A stretch of 5,609 bases of DNA from Thermoplasmata archaeon. GTDB lineage: Archaea > Thermoplasmatota > Thermoplasmata > Lutacidiplasmatales > UBA184. The notes below the pieces were generated by a model that was not told where the DNA came from, ran no database searches, and was given only the letters and a program-made list of their open reading frames with translations. Position 1 is the first letter of the stretch. The number at the start of each line of letters is the position of its first letter. A program made the position numbers and the translations under genes. This document shows positions 1-5,609 of this stretch, piece by piece. The stretch covers positions 1-5,609 of the forward strand of contig JAKATE010000124.1 of assembly GCA_021828085.1 (NCBI GenBank), read 5' to 3'.

Positions 1-13
1 CGCGCCGCCGACG

Positions 14-1780
14 ATGGCCCGATGGGTCCCCTGGCTCCTCCTCTCCGTCGCCCTCTTCTCCCTCTTCCTGGGGCTCGAGCCGCTCCTGACCTACGCCGCC
101 TGGGGCTCCGACACGGGGGAGTACTACCGGCTCACGCTCACGCTCGCCTCCACCGGCCACTTCTGGCTCTCCGGCTACCCCGGTTGGGGTTTCGGCTACC
201 CGTACTTCCCCGGGATCTTCGAGATCGGCGCCGCGGTGAGCCAGGCGACCGGCCTCGATCCCCTCCTCAGCCTCGAGATCGCCGTCCCCGCCCTGGGAGC
301 CCTCGGGGTGCTGCCCCTCTTCCTCCTCTTCCGGCGGCTCTATCCGTCGGACACCGTGGCCATCACCGGCGCGGCGATCGCGGCGGTGAGCTTTCCCCGC
401 CTCTTCCTCATCTCCCACGCCGCCCCCCTCACGCTGGGGGATTTGCTCTGCGTCGGGGGGCTCTGGGCGTTCGTCGAGCAGCGCAACGACGCGCGCTGGA
501 TGGTGGTGGCGGTCCTCGTGGGCTCCGCGCTCATCATCAGCCACCATCTCTCGTCGTACTTCTTCTTCATCTCCGCTCTCGGCATCCTCACCCTCCTCGA
601 GCTCATCGTCCCGGGCCGGTGGTCGGCCCGTTTCCCGGCGCGGGAGTACGCCTTCCTCGTCGCCTTCGTCGTCGGGCTCTTCGCCTACTGGGGGGCGTTC
701 GCCACCCCCTTCCTCGGGATCGTCGCCGAGGGGCTCCCCTTCCTCCCTCCCCCGACGACCTTCCTCCACGCGCTGGAGACCGCGGGGGCGGGAGCGTTCC
801 TCGGAAGCCTCGTCGTGCTCGTCGCGGCGCTGCTCGTCCGCCTACGGCGCGCGCATCTCTCCTCGCGCTCCCGCCGGCTCTTCCGCGTCCGATGGCCGAG
901 GCCCTCGTCGGTCCTCTCCCACTGGCTCCTCATCACCGTCGCCCTCTTCGGCGGCCTCTCCCTCCTCCTCGTCGTTCCCCTCCCCACCACCTCGGTCACC
1001 ATCACGCCGTTCATCCTCCTGTGGTACACGCCCTTCCTCCTCCTGGTTCCCCTCGCGGCCGGGAGCCGGCGGCTGAGCAGCTTCAGCGACCTCGGGCTCG
1101 TCGTCCTCCTCTGGCTCGGGGTGCTCGGCCTCTCCGCCCTCTATGGGCTCGTCTCGAGCAGCCCAGTCATCCTTCCTGAGCGGCACCCGGAATACCTGGT
1201 GCTCCCGCTCTCGCTGGCCATCGCGATCTCCCTTCGGCACCTGGTCAAAGGGACCGGCTCCCCGTCCCCTTCCCGACGGGGATGGGTCGCCGTGGGGCTC
1301 GTGGGAGTGCTGCTGGGGGCCAACGCCTTCATCGCCTACCCTCCCCCCAGCGCGCTCGTCGGCTTCCAGGAAGGGTTCACCCCACAGGATATGGCGCTCG
1401 CCGAGTGGGCCGCCGCTTCCCTCCCACCGGGGAGCGCCCTCGCCTCCGACCATCGTCTGAGCGACCTGTACTTCGGCCTCTCAGGGAATCCGGCCACGTG
1501 GGATACGACCCCGTGCCTCTTCCTCGGCTCGAATAGCAGCTGTGCCTTCGCCGAGCTCAACTCCTCCCTCGCCCCCAGAGGTCCCGGTCACCTCCCCCGA
1601 CCGCTCGATGCCGTGGCCTACGACTGGACGATGCTCCATGTGGGGGTGGCGCTCAATCCCGCGGCCCCGGCCCTCACCATGAGCACCGCCGCGCAGGAGC
1701 GCCTGCAAGGGAGCGAGTTCGTGCTCCTCTACGAGGACGGAGGCGGCCAGGCCGTCTACTGGTACACGGGGGTCTCCTGA
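14..1780 (+). CDS. Polytopic membrane protein, probable GT-C-fold glycosyltransferase
   Basis: This is a 588-residue protein with roughly 12-14 hydrophobic segments, for example residues 7-28, 88-108, 115-133, 161-178, 181-200, 212-234, 258-276, 303-322, 330-349, 358-380 and 423-442. The first loop holds an acidic/aromatic motif, GSDTGEYYR (31-39). An FPGIFEIG segment (65-72) and a hydrophobic stretch ending in FRR (to 108) follow. This layout matches GT-C enzymes of the PMT/STT3/AglB type, which use polyprenyl-phosphate-linked sugars and have a catalytic Asp in the first external loop. HH at 177-178 and PERHPEY at 388-394 also resemble archaeal GT-C-like proteins. The soluble tail after about residue 445 has TPQDMALAEWAA (456-467) and two cysteines (501, 510) that could pair. 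The function is inferred from architecture, and the sugar and acceptor are unknown. The frame is open to the window edge, so the true start may lie upstream; no ribosome site is visible in the 13 preceding bases. Confidence 0.72.
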   Translation: MARWVPWLLLSVALFSLFLGLEPLLTYAAWGSDTGEYYRLTLTLASTGHFWLSGYPGWGFGYPYFPGIFEIGAAVSQATGLDPLLSLEIAVPALGALGVLPLFLLFRRLYPSDTVAITGAAIAAVSFPRLFLISHAAPLTLGDLLCVGGLWAFVEQRNDARWMVVAVLVGSALIISHHLSSYFFFISALGILTLLELIVPGRWSARFPAREYAFLVAFVVGLFAYWGAFATPFLGIVAEGLPFLPPPTTFLHALETAGAGAFLGSLVVLVAALLVRLRRAHLSSRSRRLFRVRWPRPSSVLSHWLLITVALFGGLSLLLVVPLPTTSVTITPFILLWYTPFLLLVPLAAGSRRLSSFSDLGLVVLLWLGVLGLSALYGLVSSSPVILPERHPEYLVLPLSLAIAISLRHLVKGTGSPSPSRRGWVAVGLVGVLLGANAFIAYPPPSALVGFQEGFTPQDMALAEWAAASLPPGSALASDHRLSDLYFGLSGNPATWDTTPCLFLGSNSSCAFAELNSSLAPRGPGHLPRPLDAVAYDWTMLHVGVALNPAAPALTMSTAAQERLQGSEFVLLYEDGGGQAVYWYTGVS

Positions 1781-2490
1781 CGGACAGCCCCGTCGAGGAA
1801 CTCGACCGACAGCCTCCCGCGGGCCTGGAGCTCGCGGAGGAGCGCCTGGCTCCGGAGGAGCTTCCGCCGTCGTAGGTCGCCCTGGGCCCCCTCCCCGGAC
1901 CGCCCGGGCCGCTCCCGGAAACCGGCGAGGAGCGCCCGACGCGCCCCGTAGGCCTCGGCGAGGTGGAGGGCGCGGTCCCCGTCGGCGAAGCCCCCGACAT
2001 TGAGCAGAGGGGGGAGGGGGGCGTCCGAACAGCTTCCGAGCACCGGCCCCGGGAAGAGCGGCAGCCAATCCTGGAGGAGCTCCAGGTTGTCCCCGTGCGC
2101 ATGGACCAGGAGGAGGCTCCCACGTCGGTTCGCCTCGATCTCGTCGGGCAGGTAGCCGTCGAGGTCGCTCACGATGAGGTCCGGGACGCTGCCCCGGGCG
2201 AGGCAGGCGCTGGTCGCCCCGTCGCAGGCGATGGTCACCCAGGGGCCCGTGAGGGTCGGGTGGGCAAAGAGCGGAAGCGGTAGGCTCCCCGCCCCCCTTC
2301 CGACGATGAGCACCTGGGCCCCCCGTAATATCCGGGAAAGATCGCCCTCCCCCGCCTGGAGGCCGGCGTACCCCCCTCCGGGGCCGAGCGCGCGCACGAG
2401 CCAGTCGCGCGAGGCGCGTTCGGCCTCGGGGGAGAAATGGAACTCCTCCAGGATGGCGCGGTAGCGGGGCTCCCAGGCTGTGAAATCCAT
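1756..2490 (-). CDS. mptE: 6-hydroxymethyl-7,8-dihydropterin pyrophosphokinase (MptE, DUF115 family)
   Basis: The predicted 244-residue enzyme transfers pyrophosphate from ATP to 6-hydroxymethyl-7,8-dihydropterin in the cytosol. This step leads to tetrahydromethanopterin in methanogens or to folates in other archaea. The recognisable MptE/DUF115 motifs appear in order: CDGATSA (89-95), PDLIVSDLDG (103-112), HAHGDN (130-135) and GGFADGDRA (166-174). The acidic and His residues of these blocks are the likely nucleotide, metal and pterin ligands. The length fits the family. I chose the ATG at 2488-2490 (protein starting MDFTAWEPRY) because the upstream ATG at 2557-2559 lies inside a TATA box and its 23 extra residues are Gly/Pro/Arg-rich. 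No Shine-Dalgarno site precedes the chosen start. The 3' end overlaps the convergent membrane-protein gene by 25 bp. The family call is firm; which final cofactor is made cannot be seen here. Confidence 0.9.
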   Translation of the reverse strand: MDFTAWEPRYRAILEEFHFSPEAERASRDWLVRALGPGGGYAGLQAGEGDLSRILRGAQVLIVGRGAGSLPLPLFAHPTLTGPWVTIACDGATSACLARGSVPDLIVSDLDGYLPDEIEANRRGSLLLVHAHGDNLELLQDWLPLFPGPVLGSCSDAPLPPLLNVGGFADGDRALHLAEAYGARRALLAGFRERPGRSGEGAQGDLRRRKLLRSQALLRELQARGRLSVEFLDGAVRQETPVYQ

Positions 2491-2558
2491 GCGCCGGTGC
2501 GCCGTTCCGGGGAGGGGGAGTGCTCCCCGCGGGCCACCGCCAGTAAAGCGACCAAGCA

Positions 2559-2566
2559 TTTATAAG
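2559..2566. promoter_or_regulatory. TATA box of the ftsZ operon, possibly shared with mptE
   Basis: TTTATAAG is an archaeal box A and stands out in very GC-rich DNA. It is preceded by CAAGCA, a plausible TFB-recognition element for plus-strand reading. Transcription would start about 25 bases downstream, near 2588-2591, leaving roughly 10-13 bases before the ftsZ ATG at 2601. That gives a nearly leaderless ftsZ message without a Shine-Dalgarno site. The core TTATAA is a palindrome, so minus-strand use for mptE is possible, with an inferred leader of about 40-50 bases. However, the flank on that side (CTGCCCG) is a poor TFB element. No other convincing box is present in 2491-2600. Confidence 0.75.
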
Positions 2567-2600
2567 CGGGCAGGGATGCGTCGTTGGGTTTTCATCAGGC

Positions 2601-3722
2601 ATGGCCCCACTCGCGCAGGAGATCCTCTCCCGGTTGCCGTCGGCGAAGAACGCAGGCAAACCGCCCGAGCCTTCCACCGAGGACGCTGAGCTCGAGGCCG
2701 TTCTCGCGAGCCTCAAGACCAACATCAAGGTGGTCGGCTGCGGGGGGGGAGGCTCGAACACCGTCGCCCGCCTGCTGGAGGACGGCATCTCTGGAGCGGA
2801 GCTCTACGCGCTCAACACCGACGCCCAGCACCTCTTGGCCACCCAGTCCCCCCACAAGATCCTCCTCGGCCGCCGCTGCACACGGGGCCTCGGCGCGGGA
2901 GCCCTCCCCCAGGTGGGGGAGCAGGCCGCCCGCGAGGCGGAGGACGAGCTCCGGAGCGCCCTCACCGGCGCGGACATGGTCTTCGTCGCCCTGGGGCTGG
3001 GGGGCGGGACCGGCACCGGCTCGGCCCCGGTCGTGGCCCAGATCGCGCGCGAGGTCAATCAGGGCAACTGCCTGGTGATGGCGGTGGCGACGCTCCCCTT
3101 CACCTCCGAGGGCCTGGTGCGGCGGGAGAACGCCCTCGTCGGCCTCGAACGCCTCAAGGCCTCGGTGGACACGGTCATCACCATCCCCAACGACAAGCTT
3201 CTCCAGCTCGTCCCGCGCCTCCCGCTCCAGAGCGCCTTCCAGGTCGCCGACAGCGTGCTCTCCCGGGCGATCCGGGGGATCACCGAGATCGTGACCAAGC
3301 CCGGGCTGGTGAACCTCGACTTCAACGACCTGAGGACGATCATGAAGGGCGGCGGGGTGGCGCTCATCGGGATGGGGGAGTCCGAGAGTGACAACCGGGC
3401 CGAGGAGGCCGTCCTTGAGGCGCTCCATTCCCCGCTCCTCGCGGTGGATGTCAAGGGGGCCACCGGCGCGCTCGTGAACGTGACCGGCGGACCGGATATG
3501 ACCATCGCCGAGGCGAACAAGGCCGCCGAGGTGGTCCAGAAGACGGTCAGCCCGACGGCGCGCATCATCTGGGGCGCGGCGGTGGACCCGACCATGTCCA
3601 ACACCATCCGCTGCATGGTCGTCGTCACCGGCGTGCGCTCGAACCAGCTCTTCGATTCGTCGACCCCGCTCCCCACGCACCTCCGACCGGAGGGGAGTCC
3701 CGGGATCGAGCAGGTCCGCTGA
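2601..3722 (+). CDS. ftsZ: Cell division GTPase FtsZ (archaeal)
   Basis: This is a 373-residue tubulin-superfamily GTPase that polymerises at mid-cell into the division ring. A roughly 38-residue N-terminal extension with an acidic stretch (PEPSTEDAELEAVL, 22-35), common in archaeal FtsZ, precedes the core. The nucleotide loop GCGGGGSN is at 46-53 and LNTD at 71-74. The tubulin signature GGGTGTGSAP is at 134-143. The T7 loop NLDFND (238-243) supplies the acidic residues that complete the GTPase site of the next subunit. The C-terminal domain (about 245-345) includes GMGES (257-261) and GGPDM (296-300). The tail is short, and I do not see an obvious conserved C-terminal binding peptide. Position before secE-spt5 suggests the FtsZ1 lineage by synteny; this is an inference. 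The ATG follows the TATA box at the spacing expected for a nearly leaderless transcript. secE begins 17 bases after the stop. Confidence 0.97.
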   Translation: MAPLAQEILSRLPSAKNAGKPPEPSTEDAELEAVLASLKTNIKVVGCGGGGSNTVARLLEDGISGAELYALNTDAQHLLATQSPHKILLGRRCTRGLGAGALPQVGEQAAREAEDELRSALTGADMVFVALGLGGGTGTGSAPVVAQIAREVNQGNCLVMAVATLPFTSEGLVRRENALVGLERLKASVDTVITIPNDKLLQLVPRLPLQSAFQVADSVLSRAIRGITEIVTKPGLVNLDFNDLRTIMKGGGVALIGMGESESDNRAEEAVLEALHSPLLAVDVKGATGALVNVTGGPDMTIAEANKAAEVVQKTVSPTARIIWGAAVDPTMSNTIRCMVVVTGVRSNQLFDSSTPLPTHLRPEGSPGIEQVR

Positions 3723-3727
3723 GGGAC

Positions 3728-3734
3728 GGGAGGG
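3728..3734 (+). promoter_or_regulatory. Ribosome binding site of secE
   Basis: GGGAGGG lies 5 bases before the secE ATG. It fits the anti-Shine-Dalgarno end of archaeal 16S rRNA and supports the start at 3740. It contrasts with the absence of such a site before ftsZ. Confidence 0.6.
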
Positions 3735-3739
3735 CGCGC

Positions 3740-3985
3740 ATGGGTTGGCTCGACCGGGCGAAGGACCTCCAGGACAAGCTCGACAACCGCTTCAAGACCG
3801 TCGGTCACGGCAAGTACGGGCGCATCCTGCGCATGGCGCGCAAGCCCGACGTGGAGGAGTACGTCCGGACCCTCGAGGTGGCCGGCATCGGGGCCATCCT
3901 CATCGGCGCCATCGGCTTCGCGATCTACATCTTCTTCACCCAGGTCGGGCCCTGGTTCTGGGGCGTCCTCACCGGAGGGCTCTGA
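3740..3985 (+). CDS. secE: Protein translocase subunit SecE (Sec61 gamma)
   Basis: This is an 81-residue single-span membrane protein that clamps the SecY/Sec61-alpha channel in the cytoplasmic membrane. The N-terminal half is a charged amphipathic region (about 2-33). The family hallmark RKPDVEEY (34-41) follows, then one transmembrane helix (about 46-66) containing GAIGF (56-60), and a short tail rich in Trp and Gly. It is slightly longer than many archaeal SecE proteins because of the N-terminal helix. An ATG at residue 32 is a possible shorter start, but the good ribosome site before 3740 favours the longer form. The gene sits between ftsZ and spt5, as in other euryarchaea, where its neighbour recalls bacterial secE-nusG. 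Its TGA overlaps an out-of-frame ATG (TGATG) that opens a seven-codon minicistron. Confidence 0.93.
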   Translation: MGWLDRAKDLQDKLDNRFKTVGHGKYGRILRMARKPDVEEYVRTLEVAGIGAILIGAIGFAIYIFFTQVGPWFWGVLTGGL

Positions 3986-4008
3986 TGGTGGACCGGAGGG
4001 TGCGGTGA
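3985..4008 (+). other. Possible seven-codon minicistron between secE and spt5
   Basis: The ATG at 3985-3987 opens a frame encoding MVDRRVR and ends at the TGA at 4006-4008. GGAGGG at 3974-3979 lies 5 bases before it. Its start overlaps the secE stop as TGATG, and its stop overlaps the spt5 GTG start as GTGA. It could carry ribosomes from secE into spt5. It could equally be a chance product of the GC-rich, SD-rich junction. No homology claim can be made for a peptide this short. Confidence 0.2.
3995..4000 (+). promoter_or_regulatory. Ribosome binding site of spt5
   Basis: GGAGGG lies 4 bases before the GTG at 4005 and helps fix this non-ATG start. The frame is open further upstream, but only into the secE coding region, and no better start with a ribosome site is seen there. 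Confidence 0.5.
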
Positions 4009-5027
4009 GCCCGCCGGACCCCAAGCCCGACGAGGGGATCGGACTGGTCACCCCGGAGGAGGCGAAACCCTCCGAGCCGACGGAGAGTGCGCCCAAGGAG
4101 TCGGTGCTCCTCCCGACGGAGGAGCTCACCGGCCCTTCCGCTCCCCGGCAGGCCAGTGCCCAGCCGGTCCATCTGACCCTGAAGGCCGTGGACGAGACCC
4201 TGCGGGAGGTCACCGCGGGGACGGTCACGAGCCTCTCCGCGGTCATCGGATCCGACCGCCCGGACGAGGGCACGGTCACGTTCCGGGTGGAAACCGTCTA
4301 CACCTCCACGTACCCCGGGGAGGGGGCCGAGTGGCGGGTCTGGTGGCACCTTCCGGGAAAGAAGAACCGCGAGGAGCTCCTGGCGCGCAAGGTGGAGCAC
4401 GATCTCACCCTCCACCCGCGCTCGGCGCTCCCCGTCACCTTCGATGTGGAGGCGCCCCCGGGGGTCCGATTCGGCGACCGGGTCGAACTGAGGCTCTCGG
4501 CCCGGTGGAAGGCCGAGGATGCCCTGGGGGAGGGACCGGCCACCCTCCGGCTCGTCTGGGCGGCCCGCCAGGCCTTGCTCGCCATCAAGACCTCGCGCGG
4601 CTACGAGCGCGAGGTGGCGGACACGCTGCTCGCCCGCGCCGAGGAGAAGCCCGGGGTCATCTTCGCCCTTCTCGTTCCCAGCGCGCTGCGCGGGTACGTC
4701 TTCGCCGAGGGGATGAGCTTCGAGGGGGTCCAGGAGCTCCTGCGGGGGATCCGGAAGGCCCGCGGGCTCGTCCAGGGGGAGACCACGCTCAAGGAGGTCG
4801 AGCCGCTCCTCGTTCCGAAGATCACGGTGGAGGGCTTCGTCGAGGGGGCCATCGTCGAGCTCATCGCCGGCCCCTTCAAGGGGGAGAAGGCCCGCGTGAA
4901 GAAGATCGACCAGGGGAAGGAGCAGATCACGGTGGAGCTCATCGAGGCCGTGGTCCCCATCCCCGTCACGGTGCGCGGAGATCACGTACGCATGCTCGAG
5001 AGGGGAGGAGCTTCGGTCAATGGCTGA
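4005..5027 (+). CDS. spt5: Transcription elongation factor Spt5 (NusG family) with long N-terminal extension
   Basis: Spt5 binds the RNA polymerase clamp through its NGN domain, usually with Spt4, and raises processivity; its KOW domain links to RNA or ribosomes. Here the NGN domain spans about residues 189-275 (beginning LLAIKTSRGYEREVADTL, with YVFAEG at 231-236). The KOW domain spans about 277-332 (GAIVELIAGPFKGEKARV at 281-298). Archaeal Spt5 is usually near 150 residues, but this protein has 340. Residues 1-55 are Pro/Glu/Ser-rich and probably disordered. Residues 56-187 look like a beta-sandwich: alternating strands, WRVWWHLPG (110-118), LHPRSALPVTFDVEAPPGVRFGD (136-158) and a final strand. 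The pattern recalls NEW3/Ig-like domains; this is my inference. It has no signal peptide or membrane span. The start is GTG. The 3' end overlaps rpl11 by 8 bases. The extension is in one uninterrupted frame with coding-like codon use, so it is unlikely to be an artefact. Confidence 0.93.
   Translation: MSPPDPKPDEGIGLVTPEEAKPSEPTESAPKESVLLPTEELTGPSAPRQASAQPVHLTLKAVDETLREVTAGTVTSLSAVIGSDRPDEGTVTFRVETVYTSTYPGEGAEWRVWWHLPGKKNREELLARKVEHDLTLHPRSALPVTFDVEAPPGVRFGDRVELRLSARWKAEDALGEGPATLRLVWAARQALLAIKTSRGYEREVADTLLARAEEKPGVIFALLVPSALRGYVFAEGMSFEGVQELLRGIRKARGLVQGETTLKEVEPLLVPKITVEGFVEGAIVELIAGPFKGEKARVKKIDQGKEQITVELIEAVVPIPVTVRGDHVRMLERGGASVNG
5002..5010 (+). promoter_or_regulatory. Ribosome binding site of rpl11
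   Basis: GGGGAGGAG lies inside the end of spt5, 9 bases before the rpl11 ATG. It supports the start at 5020, which overlaps the end of spt5, so independent initiation or coupling is possible. Confidence 0.6.
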
Positions 5028-5490
5028 TCAGGTGAGCGTTCTGGTGGAAGGCGGCAAGGCGACCCCGGGCAACCCGCTCGGGCCCGCGCTCGGCCCTCTC
5101 GGGGTCAACGTGGTCCAGGTCGTCCAGCAGATCAACGAGAAGACCAAGGCCTTCGCCGGGATGAAGGTCCCGGTCGTCGTGAAGGTCGCTTCGGACAAGA
5201 GCGTCACCGTCGAGGTGGGCCGGCCGGGCACGGCGGCGCTGCTCCTCGCGGAGATCAAGAAGGAGAAGGGCTCGGGCAAGGCGAAGACCGAGAGCGTCGG
5301 TGACGTGACCCTCGAGCAGATCTCGCGGGTGGCGACGATGAAGGAGGCCGACCTCTTCGGGGCCAGCGCCTGGGAGCGCGAGAACCAGGTCCTCGGGACC
5401 TGCGTCTCCATGGGCATCACGGTGGGCGGACGGGACCCGCGCGAGCTCCTCAAGGAGCGCCGGGCCGCCCGCTCCGGGACCTCCGGATGA
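5020..5490 (+). CDS. rpl11: Large-subunit ribosomal protein L11 (uL11)
   Basis: This 156-residue protein binds the GTPase-associated region of 23S rRNA at the base of the stalk, where translation factors dock. The N-terminal domain (about 1-68) has the strongly conserved GGKATPGNPLGPALGPLGVN (11-30), followed by VVQQIN (34-39). A hinge near 68-72 leads to the rRNA-binding C-terminal domain (about 73-146), with the archaeal-type segment GTCVSMGITVGGRDPRELL (126-144). The tail after 147 is short and Arg-rich. Length fits archaeal L11, which is longer than the bacterial form of about 140 residues. The start overlaps the last codons of spt5. The stop overlaps the start of the next gene as ATGA, which suggests translational coupling. 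Archaeal rpl11 is often followed by rpl1 and rpl10, but the following gene does not look like rpl1. Confidence 0.97.
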   Translation: MADQVSVLVEGGKATPGNPLGPALGPLGVNVVQVVQQINEKTKAFAGMKVPVVVKVASDKSVTVEVGRPGTAALLLAEIKKEKGSGKAKTESVGDVTLEQISRVATMKEADLFGASAWERENQVLGTCVSMGITVGGRDPRELLKERRAARSGTSG

Positions 5491-5609
5491 TGGGGACCCC
5501 CGGCGGGCCGCAGATCCCCGACTTGAGCAGCGCGGAGATCGTCGACTTCACCGTGGAGAGCGGGGAGAACCGCGTCCGTCTCAAGCTCAAGGACGGCAGC
5601 GTAGATCGG
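5487..5609 (+). CDS. Unrecognised protein, N-terminal 41 residues only (cut by window end)
   Basis: An open frame begins at ATGATG (5487 or 5490) and runs off the right edge. The first ATG overlaps the rpl11 stop as ATGA. The third codon position is G or C in 38 of 41 codons, as in the neighbouring genes. The peptide has a Gly/Pro-rich start and then the segment IVDFTVESGENRVRLKLKDG (18-37), which looks like two beta strands joined by a turn. It does not match the start of L1, the usual next gene. No clear Shine-Dalgarno site precedes it, so coupling to rpl11 is likely. I do not recognise the family, and the visible part is too short to assign a role. Confidence 0.6.
   Translation, partial: MMGTPGGPQIPDLSSAEIVDFTVESGENRVRLKLKDGSVDR

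Noticed and set aside
22..1179. Plus-strand open frame inside the membrane-protein gene
   Set aside because: It is a Pro/Arg-rich shadow; the other frame gives a convincing polytopic membrane protein.
1756..1900. Possible terminator past the convergent genes
   Set aside because: I see no T-run or clear hairpin with a T tail; the region beyond the overlap is coding for mptE on the minus strand.
2491..2559. Longer mptE start at the ATG at 2557-2559
   Set aside because: That ATG overlaps the TATA box, and the 23 extra residues are Gly/Pro/Arg-rich and unlike the family N-terminus.
1481..2788. Minus-strand open frame (435 codons) overlapping mptE in another frame
   Set aside because: It is Pro/Arg/Gly-rich, covers the divergent promoter and the start of ftsZ, and has no recognisable motif, while mptE in the neighbouring frame has all its family motifs.
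2595..3680. Long minus-strand open frame (361 codons) opposite ftsZ
   Set aside because: It is rich in Arg, His, Asp and Gly with no fold-like pattern, and it mirrors ftsZ, which is unmistakable. High GC removes stop codons from antisense frames.
3059..4279. Minus-strand open frame (406 codons) across ftsZ, secE and spt5
   Set aside because: It is Ser/Thr/Arg-rich low-complexity sequence crossing three well-supported genes on the other strand.
3969..4985. Minus-strand open frame (338 codons) opposite spt5
   Set aside because: Its composition (Leu, Asp, Arg, Gly, His) is typical of a GC-rich antisense shadow, and spt5 has clear NGN and KOW domains.
1..5609. Mobile elements, CRISPR arrays, tRNA or rRNA genes
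   Set aside because: No direct or inverted repeats of such type and no RNA-gene signatures are visible; the window is nearly filled by protein genes.

Overview
This is a GC-rich archaeal window of about 5.6 kb, densely coding on both strands. The order ftsZ - secE - spt5 (archaeal nusG) - rpl11 is a well-known euryarchaeal cluster. The archaeal assignment is supported by a Sec61-gamma-type SecE, an NGN-KOW Spt5, a long archaeal-type L11, an MptE-type pterin kinase and a TATA-box promoter. The proteins lack the strongly acidic composition of haloarchaea. A GC-rich member of Thermoplasmatota or a neighbouring euryarchaeal lineage is my best guess, but the window alone does not settle it.

Layout. 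Positions 14-1780 (+) encode a polytopic membrane protein that looks like a GT-C-fold glycosyltransferase; its 5' end may lie outside the window. It meets, tail to tail with a 25-bp overlap, a minus-strand gene (1756-2490) for 6-hydroxymethyl-7,8-dihydropterin pyrophosphokinase (mptE), a pterin cofactor enzyme. A short intergenic region (2491-2600) carries a single clear TATA box at 2559-2566. It is well placed for ftsZ and nearly palindromic, so it might also serve mptE. From 2601 to the right edge, five genes run on the plus strand with gaps of 19 nt or less, or with overlaps: ftsZ, secE, spt5, rpl11 and the start of an unrecognised gene. They look like one transcription unit.

How they work together. 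The plus-strand unit combines cell division (FtsZ), the Sec61/SecYEG translocon gamma subunit (SecE), the transcription elongation factor Spt5 and the ribosomal stalk-base protein L11. It is a growth and information-processing operon. The first gene has a very short leader without a Shine-Dalgarno (SD) sequence. Three internal genes (secE, spt5, rpl11) have purine-rich GGAGG-type sites, and the last overlaps rpl11 by ATGA.

The most unusual feature is Spt5. Its normal NGN-KOW core (about residues 189-330) is preceded by about 188 extra residues: a disordered acidic/proline-rich segment and then a beta-rich region resembling an Ig-like (NEW3-type) domain. Two smaller points are a seven-codon minicistron with its own SD site between secE and spt5, and an unrecognised gene after rpl11 where rpl1 would be expected.
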